Positions 8,093 through 14,895 of a stretch of DNA of 21,316 bases are shown piece after piece. The notes under the pieces were generated by a model. The model was not told the origin of the DNA and ran no database searches. It saw nothing but the letters and a program-made list of their open reading frames with translations. Where the stretch lies: the NCBI GenBank assembly GCA_036011305.1, contig DASCNA010000006.1:1-21316 (forward strand). The letters are read 5' to 3'. The stretch comes from DASCNA01 sp036011305. GTDB lineage: Bacteria; Verrucomicrobiota; Lentisphaeria; Victivallales; GWF2-38-69. The position numbers and the translations under genes are program-made. The number at the start of each line of letters is the position of its first letter. The first letter of the stretch is position 1.

Positions 8093-9379
8093 TCATTTGT
8101 ATAACCTGACAACATTCCCCTTACCCACTCCCCGCTCTACTGATGCGGCATAAGCATTCATGACCTGTAAAGGAGGATTCCCTATTGCTACTGATTCTAC
8201 TGCGGTCTGCAGTTGGGTAGAAACAAAAGGATAATGCTGATTTGCAGGTCTAAAGTGTGTAAACTCCAGAAATTTTGTTGCCTGTTTCAAGTGTTCAGGA
8301 TATTCTTTGGAAGCAGCTACATCTTTTCTTGTTGAAAGATTTTGAACCAGTAGAACATATCTAAGTAGATTCTTTTTATTCAATGCAAAATTAATGAAAT
8401 TTAATGCAAGCTCTTTTTTTGAAGATTTTGCACTTATAGCTAAATCCCATCCACCTGACATTGAAGTATATTTGGGAGCCTGCCCGAATTCTGTTGGCAT
8501 TGGAATAAATTTATATACTTTAGATGTTTCAGGAAATCTTTTAAGCCATATACCGTCCAACCAGCATCCATCAAGTATAATTCCTACCTGTTGCTTAGGA
8601 GCCAAAGTTGTGGTTAATATATTTCCGTATTGGGGATTTAGAGCTATCCCCATCCTAACGCCAAGATGTTCCTTGTATACTGTGCTGATAAATTTCAGCA
8701 TATTTAAAAAACCTTTGCTGGTAACAACCCACTTACCATTTTCATAAAGAGTATTACCGGTCCCGTAGAGGAGCATTTCTGCTGTCTGCATATAAGTTGA
8801 TTCCCCTGAAGCAGTTGTAGTGAGCGCAAGAGGAAAAATTCCAGGTACTTTTTTCTTGATTTGTCTTGCAGCATTTAATATATCATTCCAGTTTTTAGGC
8901 TGCCATGGTATTTTTATACCTGCTTTTTTGAATATATTAACATTATAGTATAATCCCCTGGAATCAGTAGATAATGGAAGGGCATAGACTTTTCCGTTAA
9001 CAGTAACAGATTTTTGCAGGCTTGGAAAGAAATTATTCCATGCGTTAACATTTTTTACATTAATTGGGGCCAGTAGGTTTGCATCCACATCGCTATGTAG
9101 CATTGAACTGTCTTCATATATGACATCTAAACTTGTACTCGATTTAGTCAGCAAAGCCAGTTTAGTGAAATAATTAGCCTCATTGCCGCCAATAGTCATA
9201 AGATTTACTTTTATAGCAGGGTGAGCTTTTTCATAAGAGGCTACTACTTCTTTAAACCATTTTTGAACCATAACATCATATTTAACAACAACATTTAACG
9301 TTTGGTTTGAATCGGCAAAAACCGAAGTGCTTGAAATAAAAAAAAGAGCGGTTAAAACCAGAACTATTTTTTTTAGCAT
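8093..9379 (-). CDS. ABC transporter substrate-binding protein, family 1 (sugar type), orphan
   Basis: A 428-residue periplasmic binding protein of the extracellular solute-binding family 1 (MalE/UgpB-like cluster). It has a clean signal peptide (MLKKIVLVLTALFFISSTSVFA, first 22 residues, cut before DSNQ) and no lipobox cysteine. Typical family passages are a VVASYEKAHPAIKVNL strand-helix after the mature N-terminus, YALPLSTDSRGLYYN, TMSGGWDLAIS-like wording at YTSMSGGWDLAISAKSSK and KKELALNFINFAL. I chose the ATG at 9379 rather than the one at 9394 because GAGGG, the Shine-Dalgarno, would lie inside the longer version. No permease or ATPase gene is in the window. The convergent mannosidase gene suggests a glycan-derived sugar as ligand; that is inference. 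The stop is TGA. Confidence 0.88.
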   Translation of the reverse strand: MLKKIVLVLTALFFISSTSVFADSNQTLNVVVKYDVMVQKWFKEVVASYEKAHPAIKVNLMTIGGNEANYFTKLALLTKSSTSLDVIYEDSSMLHSDVDANLLAPINVKNVNAWNNFFPSLQKSVTVNGKVYALPLSTDSRGLYYNVNIFKKAGIKIPWQPKNWNDILNAARQIKKKVPGIFPLALTTTASGESTYMQTAEMLLYGTGNTLYENGKWVVTSKGFLNMLKFISTVYKEHLGVRMGIALNPQYGNILTTTLAPKQQVGIILDGCWLDGIWLKRFPETSKVYKFIPMPTEFGQAPKYTSMSGGWDLAISAKSSKKELALNFINFALNKKNLLRYVLLVQNLSTRKDVAASKEYPEHLKQATKFLEFTHFRPANQHYPFVSTQLQTAVESVAIGNPPLQVMNAYAASVERGVGKGNVVRLYK

Positions 9380-9402
9380 AATATCATCCCTCATGTAAGA
9401 TT

Positions 9403-9437
9403 ATTAATTATATATACCACCATTAATTATATATACC
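9403..9437. repeat. Two direct 16-bp repeats in the solute-binding protein promoter region
   Basis: ATTAATTATATATACC occurs exactly at 9403-9418 and 9422-9437 (period 19). Read on the minus strand, the repeat distal to the gene (9422-9437) contains a TATATA-like -10 placed 17 nt after a TTGAAT -35 (9451-9456 on the plus strand). The repeats end about 24 nt before the gene start. They may be twin operators, or a duplicated -10 region. Confidence 0.5.
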
Positions 9438-9596
9438 CTTTAATAACGTAATTCAATAGTACCTTCTAAATCATAATAATACAGGAGTATTACCGATAAC
9501 CATCTTACCACTACCGAAACTATATTGACATAATAGTAAAATAGAGAGAATCTACAAATTACATATTAATCGAACAATAATAATTATAATCTTCTG

Positions 9597-9624
9597 TTGC
9601 AATACATCTATTTTTTTTTATAAT
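9597..9624 (+). promoter_or_regulatory. Predicted promoter of the hemerythrin-like gene
   Basis: TTGCAA (9597-9602), a 16-nt spacer and TATAAT (9619-9624) point to a transcript start near 9631, giving a short leader of about 24 nt before the ATG at 9655. Confidence 0.5.
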
Positions 9625-9654
9625 ATATTAGAAATATATGATATATATTCAGCT

Positions 9655-10056
9655 ATGACTAAATTAATAAAAGAACTTAAAAAAGAACATAAAAAAATAC
9701 TGAGTACCTTTTTGAAATTAAAAGGGTGTTCAAGTACTGTCGATAAACATAAAGAAATATTTTCAATAAAAAAACTGTTATTTGATCATCTCAAAAAGGA
9801 AGATGACTGTCTCTATGTCCACCTGCTTGCAGCGGCTGAAAGAGATAAAAAGTTGAAGAGTATATTGGATATTTTTATTTCACATGTCAAGAAAATTACA
9901 GAATTTGCAATAAAGTTTTATAATGACCATGAAATTCTGACAAATGAAGAAGGCTTTTTATATGACTTAGATAAACTTGGTATCGAATTATCAGTTAGAA
10001 TAGAAAGCGAAAATAATATTCTTTTTAAGGAATATGAAAAACGCTTTACTGATTAA
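9655..10056 (+). CDS. Hemerythrin-like (HHE-type) domain protein
   Basis: A 133-residue all-helical protein of the hemerythrin/HHE cation-binding family, probably cytoplasmic and binding a non-haem diiron site used for O2, NO or redox sensing or for storage. Likely ligands are H12 (KKEHKKI), H45 and E49 (DHLKKED), H77 (ISHVKK) and E117/E119 (RIESENNILF). The order H, HxxxE, H, E matches the four-helix family, although the His often found in the last helix is Arg here. There is no clear Shine-Dalgarno, and the leader is short. Nothing in the neighbours ties it to a pathway. Confidence 0.75.
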   Translation: MTKLIKELKKEHKKILSTFLKLKGCSSTVDKHKEIFSIKKLLFDHLKKEDDCLYVHLLAAAERDKKLKSILDIFISHVKKITEFAIKFYNDHEILTNEEGFLYDLDKLGIELSVRIESENNILFKEYEKRFTD

Positions 10057-10133
10057 GGGCAATATTATTTTATATATCTTTCTCCTTTAATTTCTACAAT
10101 GCAAGATACAATAGACTACCATTATGTAAAATA

Positions 10134-10162
10134 TTTTACCATTTATATCTTACATGGTAAAA
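10134..10162. other. Inverted repeat downstream of the hemerythrin gene
   Basis: TTTTACCAT (10134-10142) and ATGGTAAAA (10154-10162) form a 9-bp stem with an 11-nt loop. It could be an operator or a weak transcript end. Apart from this, the peptide ORF at 10311 and a chance-looking frame, no gene was found in 10057-10886. Confidence 0.35.
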
Positions 10163-10310
10163 ATATTTACAAATTTATATGTTTAATATGAGAATTTTAA
10201 ATAAAAAAAAATAGAATTGCTATTAAAATAAGAAACTCAAGCCAATTTGATAAGCAATTTATATTTTATAATTCAAAAAGATGAAAGGACCGGAAGGAGG
10301 TATATTAACA

Positions 10311-10382
10311 ATGATTAAAAACAATTTTAAAAACAATTTTTATTATTCACCTCTAAAACCTCCGAGTTGTTTCAGTTATTAA
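10311..10382 (+). CDS. 23-residue peptide ORF with very strong Shine-Dalgarno, possible mgtA leader
   Basis: The ORF (MIKNNFKNNFYYSPLKPPSCFSY) is preceded by CGGAAGGAGGT (10291-10301), the strongest ribosome binding site in the window, 9-10 nt from the ATG. The C-terminal half holds Pro at three places, two adjacent (CCT CCG). Those codons form ACCTCC (10358-10363), which can pair with GGAGGT (10296-10301), so the ORF contains its own anti-Shine-Dalgarno. The next gene, mgtA, starts about 500 nt further on. Proline-containing leader peptides control mgtA in enterobacteria (MgtL), which invites comparison, but the distance is large and no sequence similarity is claimed. Confidence 0.4.
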   Translation: MIKNNFKNNFYYSPLKPPSCFSY

Positions 10383-10886
10383 AGATAAATTCTAAACTTT
10401 AGTAATTTCTATATTCTATTTATTTTATAAAGGTGTTTGGATTCATACAGTTAATTTCTGTAATTTTAAAATATATTGGAAATATAAATAATATACTGAA
10501 TTTAGAGCGAATAGTGATAACGGTTTTTGATTTATCAATACTAAAATGCAGGTAAGTATTTACTTCATCTTAATTTTTTTATGGAGAAAAACGCATGACC
10601 TGTCATATAGTCAACCTAATATTTCTATTCTGCTGATAATATTCATACACATATTATGTAAATTTTCTTTCATTAAATATTCAAATTCTGATAGTGATAA
10701 CACCTTCATATTATCTTCATATGATTTTCCACAGAGAATTATAAAGGATTTTTTTGTCTAAATTACTGAAGTTTAATAATCTTTTTCTTCTATCTCAAAT
10801 TTTCAAAATGTATAAGTGAACCATATATCCTAATTCACTTAATGAGCTGAAGAACTGTAAACATAACAAACAGGATGGTGATAAAA

Positions 10887-11627
10887 ATGAATAAAATAAA
10901 GAAAAATAAAATAGATCAAAAGATCGCAAAAGTGGAAGAGCAAATAAGAAAAAGCTCGGCCTGCGATGAAAAAGTATTATTAGATAAATTAAAAGTCAAC
11001 AAAGCCGGCTTAAAGCCAAAAGATGTCGAACTTAGACTCAACGGCTTTGGCAGAAATATAGTAGAAGCAAACAAACCGCCAAAATGGTATCATATTTTAT
11101 GGATATCATTTTATAATCCATTTAACATGATATTATTGTTCCTTTTAGTTGTAGCATTTCTTACATCTGACCTTAGAACAGTGATAGTAATGGGCGTTAT
11201 GGTTTTTATCAGTACTGCATTAAGATTCTGGCAGGAAATGAAAGCAATCATTGCAGCGGAAACCTTGAAAAAAATTGTTAATAATAAAGTTACCGTTACC
11301 AGGTTCCCTGAGAATAAAACCATTTTCAAATCAAAACGAATGGATATTCCTGTAGAAGATATCGTACCTGGTGATATTGTCAACTTATCAGCTGGCGATA
11401 TGATTCCTGGAGATTTACGTCTTTTAAATACAAAAGACCTATTCATATCCCAGTCAGCAATGACAGGTGAAGCTCTACCTATAGAGAAACATGAAGATTT
11501 AAACGTGATATGTGCAGATGATTATTCTAATTCCAAAGCAGATAAAAAAGAAAAAAATTCTTCTATTTTAGACATTAAAAACATGTGTTACATGGGCACA
11601 ACAGTTGTGAGCGGTATTGCTACCTGA
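10887..11627 (+). CDS. mgtA: Magnesium-translocating P-type ATPase MgtA, N-terminal fragment
   Basis: This is the first quarter of a P3B-type Mg2+ ATPase of the inner membrane. It contains a basic N-terminus, a pair of membrane helices beginning around KWYHILWISFYNPFNM, and the actuator domain with the dephosphorylation loop SAMTGEALP. It is closed by a TGA at 11625-11627 after GTTVVSGIAT, exactly where the family continues with a small residue and then VV-x-TGNNTYFG. The same reading frame carries on past the TGA to the end of the gene with no other interruption, 899 codons in all. I prefer ATG 10887 over 10875, because the AGGATGGTGA stretch just upstream would serve as Shine-Dalgarno. Read as a nonsense mutation, a sequencing error or a recoded codon; alone this fragment could not pump. 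Confidence 0.85.
   Translation: MNKIKKNKIDQKIAKVEEQIRKSSACDEKVLLDKLKVNKAGLKPKDVELRLNGFGRNIVEANKPPKWYHILWISFYNPFNMILLFLLVVAFLTSDLRTVIVMGVMVFISTALRFWQEMKAIIAAETLKKIVNNKVTVTRFPENKTIFKSKRMDIPVEDIVPGDIVNLSAGDMIPGDLRLLNTKDLFISQSAMTGEALPIEKHEDLNVICADDYSNSKADKKEKNSSILDIKNMCYMGTTVVSGIAT
11625..11627 (+). other. In-frame TGA interrupting mgtA
   Basis: The context is ATT GCT ACC TGA GTT GTC CTG ACT ACT GGA. Family comparison puts an Ala, Ser, Gly or similar residue here. One base change from GGA, TCA or TGG, or two from GCA, would create it. Other genes in the window use TGA as a normal stop (pxpB, the solute-binding protein, the secreted protein at 14300), so a changed genetic code is not indicated. 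Confidence 0.9.
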
Positions 11628-11666
11628 GTTGTCCTGACTACTGGAAATAACACATATTTTGGTTCA

Positions 11667-13574
11667 ATGGCAACTAACCTACTGGGAAAAAGGCCTGAAA
11701 CAGCATTTGATAAAGGTGTTAATAAAGTAAGCAAGCTACTGGTAAAGTTTATGCTTGTTATGGTTCCTGTTGTGTTCGTCCTGAATGGATTTTTTCAACA
11801 TGACTGGTCAGATGCATTTCTTTTTGCTATATCTGTAGCAGTCGGACTTACTCCTGAAATGCTTCCTATGATCGTAAATACAGGTCTTGCTAAAGGTGCA
11901 ATTGCAATGGCCAAAAAGAAAACTGTTGTAAAACAGTTGAGTGCAATACAGAATTTCGGAGCTATTGACATATTATGTACAGATAAAACAGGCACACTGA
12001 CTCAGGATAAGGTTGTTCTAATAAAACATATGAACTCAGATGGGGAAAAGAGTAACAGGGTACTTAATTACGCATACCTGAACAGCTATTTTCAAACAGG
12101 ATTAAAAAACCTTCTGGATAAAGCTGTTGTCAAAAAAACAAAGAAAGAAAACATGAACAGTATATCAAATGAATATACACTCATTGATGAAATTCCTTTC
12201 GATTTTGTGCGTAGAAGAATGTCTGTAATTCTAAAAAACAAAGAAACTGATGATATTAATTTTGTTTGTAAAGGTGCAGTAGAAGAAACTCTTGCCAAAT
12301 GTACCCATTTTGAAGACAAAGATGGAAATATCTTAGAACTTGACTCAGCTGCAAAAAATAAAATTACTTCACTAAAAGATGATTTATCAGAAGATGGCTT
12401 AAGAGTTATTGCTGTAGCTCATAAAAAAATTAATGACTGGAAAGAAGATTGTTTTAGAGTTGAAGATGAAAAAAATCTTGTTTTCGCAGGATATATAGCT
12501 TTCATAGATCCACCGAAAGAATCAGCAGTTAAAGCGTTGAAAAAACTTAAAGAGCATGACATTGAAGTAAAAGTATTAACTGGTGACAATGCACTTGTGG
12601 CAGGTAAAATATGCAGAGATGTAGGTCTAAAAGGCGATAAAATACTTACAGGTCCAGAATTGGATAAAATCCCTGAAACTGATCTATACAATGAAATCAA
12701 AGATATCAATATTTTCGCAAAGCTTTCTCCTAACAATAAAGCTAGAATTGTGAAATCATTACAGAAACAGGATCACGTTGTCGGTTTTATGGGAGATGGT
12801 ATCAACGATGCTCTGGCTCTTCGTGAAGCAGATGTAGGTATTTCTGTTGATACAGGGGTAGACCTTGCTAAAGAAGCAGCTGATATTATTCTGCTGGAAA
12901 AAAGTCTGCTTGTTTTAGAAAAAGGTGTTGTAGAAGGTAGAAAAACCTTTGGTAACATAATGAAATATATTAAGATTACAGCAAGTTCAAACTTCGGTAA
13001 TGTATTCAGTGTAATGGTGGCAAGTGTCTTTATTCCTTTCCTGCCAATGCTCCCCATAATGTTATTGCTGCAGAATTTGCTTTATGACTCTTCATGTATT
13101 GCAATTCCATGGGATAAAATGGATAAATCCTTTGTAAAAAGTCCTAGAAGATGGAGTGCCAAATCAATAGCAACATTTATGGTATGTTTCGGACCTATAA
13201 GTTCTATTTTTGACATACTTACCTACCTTCTTATGTGGTTTGTATTCAAAGCAAATTGTGACTCAAAACAGGCTTTGTTTCAGACCGGTTGGTTTGTTGT
13301 TGGATTAACAACTCAAACTTTGATCATACATATGATAAGAACTGAAAAAATTCCATTCATACAAAGCAGAGCAGCATTCCCGCTGATAATAATGACTATA
13401 TTTATCATTATCATAGGTGTAGTTATACCTTTCACAAGTATCGGACACAGTCTTGGCTTAGTTAACCTACCTTACATCTACTTTGCATGGTGGGCTGGAA
13501 TATTAACAGCTTATGCATTACTGACACAACTGTTAAAAACAGTATATATAAGAATATTTAAGACACTGATTTAA
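11667..13574 (+). CDS. mgtA: Magnesium-translocating P-type ATPase MgtA, C-terminal fragment
   Basis: This is the remaining three quarters of the interrupted Mg2+ ATPase. It has the MgtA-type fourth helix LTPEMLPMIV (61-70), the phosphorylation motif DKTGTLTQDK with catalytic Asp at 106, the nucleotide-binding domain, VLTGDNALVAGKICRDVG, the hinge GFMGDGINDALALREADVG and six further C-terminal membrane helices with LPIMLLLQNLLYD. The protein is family-typical to its last residue. ATG 11667 is simply the first Met after the TGA and has no good binding site (the preceding DNA still encodes TGNNTYFG), so independent translation is doubtful. The real gene is one frame from 10887 to 13574. Confidence 0.88.
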   Translation: MATNLLGKRPETAFDKGVNKVSKLLVKFMLVMVPVVFVLNGFFQHDWSDAFLFAISVAVGLTPEMLPMIVNTGLAKGAIAMAKKKTVVKQLSAIQNFGAIDILCTDKTGTLTQDKVVLIKHMNSDGEKSNRVLNYAYLNSYFQTGLKNLLDKAVVKKTKKENMNSISNEYTLIDEIPFDFVRRRMSVILKNKETDDINFVCKGAVEETLAKCTHFEDKDGNILELDSAAKNKITSLKDDLSEDGLRVIAVAHKKINDWKEDCFRVEDEKNLVFAGYIAFIDPPKESAVKALKKLKEHDIEVKVLTGDNALVAGKICRDVGLKGDKILTGPELDKIPETDLYNEIKDINIFAKLSPNNKARIVKSLQKQDHVVGFMGDGINDALALREADVGISVDTGVDLAKEAADIILLEKSLLVLEKGVVEGRKTFGNIMKYIKITASSNFGNVFSVMVASVFIPFLPMLPIMLLLQNLLYDSSCIAIPWDKMDKSFVKSPRRWSAKSIATFMVCFGPISSIFDILTYLLMWFVFKANCDSKQALFQTGWFVVGLTTQTLIIHMIRTEKIPFIQSRAAFPLIIMTIFIIIIGVVIPFTSIGHSLGLVNLPYIYFAWWAGILTAYALLTQLLKTVYIRIFKTLI

Positions 13575-13584
13575 TAATCAATGC

Positions 13585-13619
13585 TAATCGGGTTATAGCA
13601 GCATTAGATAACCCGGTTA
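13585..13619 (+). terminator. Hairpin after mgtA
   Basis: TAATCGGGTTAT (13585-13596) pairs with ATAACCCGGTTA (13608-13619), twelve base pairs including one G-U, around an 11-nt loop. It lies 10 nt after the mgtA stop. The sequence that follows is only weakly U-rich (atattatt), so some read-through into the micro-ORFs is possible. Confidence 0.55.
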
Positions 13620-13662
13620 ATATTATTAACCTATAAAATAAAATTATTGAGGAGTTTATATT

Positions 13663-13827
13663 ATGAATAAAAATTGTAATGGAACTTCAAACATTTCCTC
13701 AAAATTAAGGACACCTGTATGGATGAAATCATTTGTATTATCCATCCGTCAAAATGATAAAGAAATTACAAGGACGGTGAACCAGTTCAATAATCTTTAT
13801 AGAAATGAAAAGTTGCCCAATAAATAA
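13663..13827 (+). CDS. 54-residue small protein, first of a micro-ORF cassette
   Basis: A short soluble, basic protein (starts MNKNCNGTSNISSK; W20; ends NNLYRNEKLPNK). I do not recognise a family. It is well supported as a gene: GAGGAG at 13649-13654 lies 8 nt before the ATG, and two more ORFs with good binding sites follow before a strong terminator. Its tail (ITRTVNQFNNLYRNEK) is loosely like the tail of the next ORF (IADQYSKAMTLLYSNRK), sharing I, LY, N and K, which could mean duplication or chance. The hairpin 44 nt upstream separates it from mgtA. Confidence 0.5.
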   Translation: MNKNCNGTSNISSKLRTPVWMKSFVLSIRQNDKEITRTVNQFNNLYRNEKLPNK

Positions 13828-13896
13828 TATGATATATTGAGTTGGGAATTATCAAAAATAATGAAAATTACTCCGATTAAATAAGGAGAATTGAAA

Positions 13897-14010
13897 ATGA
13901 CATTAAAAAGAAAAATGAAATTTGTATACCGAAAACTATGCAGGGGAAATACACAAATAGCAGATCAATATAGCAAAGCAATGACTTTACTATATTCTAA
14001 CAGAAAGTAA
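13897..14010 (+). CDS. 37-residue basic small protein, second of the cassette
   Basis: A lysine- and arginine-rich peptide starting MTLKRKMKFVYRKLCRG and ending LLYSNRK, of no recognised family. AAGGAGA (13883-13889) lies 7 nt before the ATG, a near-consensus binding site. The C-terminal half is amphipathic helix-like. It stands 69 nt after the 54-residue ORF and 16 nt before the 30-residue ORF on the same strand. Confidence 0.5.
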   Translation: MTLKRKMKFVYRKLCRGNTQIADQYSKAMTLLYSNRK

Positions 14011-14026
14011 TTGGAAAGTATTTTAA

Positions 14027-14119
14027 ATGAGAAATTACGTGTCGTATATAATAGCTATCAGCTTAATTATATATTTTTTTACTCTTACAACAATTCATCT
14101 AGTTAAATTTAACTATTAA
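14027..14119 (+). CDS. 30-residue predicted single-pass membrane peptide, third of the cassette
   Basis: The peptide has one charged N-terminal residue pair, a continuous hydrophobic run (about residues 5-26, including YIIAISLIIYFFTLTTIHLV) and a short polar end, KFNY. This is the size and shape of regulatory membrane peptides such as MgtR, MgtS or KdpF, which bind transport ATPases, but no sequence match is claimed. GGAAAG (14013-14018) lies 8 nt before the ATG. A classical terminator begins 4 nt after its stop codon, which argues that the gene is real. Confidence 0.5.
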   Translation: MRNYVSYIIAISLIIYFFTLTTIHLVKFNY

Positions 14120-14123
14120 TAAC

Positions 14124-14164
14124 AGCAGCTAAGTCTATTTTTATTAGCTGCTATTTTATTTTTT
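14124..14164 (+). terminator. Intrinsic terminator of the micro-ORF cassette
   Basis: AGCAGCTAA (14124-14132) pairs with TTAGCTGCT (14144-14152), followed by ATTTTATTTTTT. This is the only hairpin in the window with a real U-tract. Confidence 0.85.
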
Positions 14165-14236
14165 AGCCAAACCAAACAGTCTAACCTATTCATGTTAAAT
14201 CATTTTCTTATATAAATATTTTCAAGAAATATAATA

Positions 14237-14265
14237 TTGTATAGATCTTCAAAATCAGATATAAT
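14237..14265 (+). promoter_or_regulatory. Predicted promoter of the secreted-protein pair
   Basis: TTGTAT (14237-14242), a 17-nt spacer and TATAAT (14260-14265) lie 35 nt before the start codon at 14300. Confidence 0.6.
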
Positions 14266-14299
14266 TGATTTATAAAAGATACAACATGGAATAATTTAT

Positions 14300-14851
14300 A
14301 TGTCTAAACTCAATAGATCTGTTATTTTTATTTGCTTTTTATTCTTTTCAACAGCAATCCATGCAATAGACTTCCATGGTACTGGAGCAGGTACAACTTA
14401 TGATTCAGTATATCTTGAAAAATTCGATAAATCTATTGCGCTAAATAAGTATGTGGCACCATTTTATATTACAGTATCAATAAAACAGGGAGCATGTACT
14501 ACTGAATCATTTTTAAACTATAATCAGATTCCCGTAATAATTATGAATTATGCATGCAATATTACCGGGTGTAACAGTAAAGGAATAATATATACAACAG
14601 CGGGTGATGTAAACAATCATTATTATTATGCAGTAAAAGATGCGCACTTCTCCAAAAATACAATATCAAGAGTAGAAGTTTTTGTTTTGTGGCCAGGCTG
14701 CAATATTAAAATAACTAAGTTTAAACCAGTAGAAATATTAAAAGTAAACTCAGAATTCACATCTAATATTCCGGCTCATAAATTTAAAATAAACACCCCT
14801 GCTCCACATTATTCAGGAAAGTATAGAAAACTAATACCATTTACAAGCTGA
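14300..14851 (+). CDS. Secreted protein of unknown family with four cysteines
   Basis: A 183-residue protein with a signal peptide (hydrophobic run FICFLFFSTA, likely cut after AIHA) and a mature part rich in Tyr, Asn and beta-branched residues, so probably beta-structured. Four mature cysteines (in QGACTTE, YACNITGC and WPGCN) could form two disulphides in the periplasm or outside the cell. I do not recognise the family. It is followed after 44 nt by another secreted protein on the same strand, so the two may be one unit. The binding site is weak (GGAAT), but the upstream promoter is good. The stop is TGA. Confidence 0.65.
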   Translation: MSKLNRSVIFICFLFFSTAIHAIDFHGTGAGTTYDSVYLEKFDKSIALNKYVAPFYITVSIKQGACTTESFLNYNQIPVIIMNYACNITGCNSKGIIYTTAGDVNNHYYYAVKDAHFSKNTISRVEVFVLWPGCNIKITKFKPVEILKVNSEFTSNIPAHKFKINTPAPHYSGKYRKLIPFTS

Positions 14852-14864
14852 AACTTCTCAGATT

Positions 14865-14883
14865 TTTATAATAATATTATAAA
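14865..14883. repeat. Perfect AT palindrome between the two secreted-protein genes
   Basis: TTTATAATA and TATTATAAA flank a single A. It ends against the AAAGAGG binding site of the next gene, so it could be an operator or a translation-control hairpin; AT-rich chance is also possible. Confidence 0.25.
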
Positions 14884-14895
14884 GAGGAAAATATA

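Noticed and set aside
10281..10382. Longer 33-codon version of the leader peptide starting at 10281
   Set aside because: In frame, but the strong Shine-Dalgarno lies inside it and correctly spaced for the ATG at 10311.
10511..10701. ATAGTGATAAC repeated at 10511-10521 and 10691-10701
   Set aside because: Only 11 bp, 180 bp apart, with no matching function; likely chance in AT-rich DNA.
10546..10761. A 71-codon hydrophobic frame upstream of mgtA
   Set aside because: No Shine-Dalgarno, composition of translated AT-rich non-coding DNA, no recognisable domain.
11625..11627. Alternative genetic code with TGA as Trp or Gly
   Set aside because: At least three other genes end in TGA at the expected family length, and no other gene contains an internal TGA.
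11111..13057. Several minus-strand frames of 60-110 codons inside mgtA
   Set aside because: Shadows of a well-conserved plus-strand gene, without binding sites or domain features.
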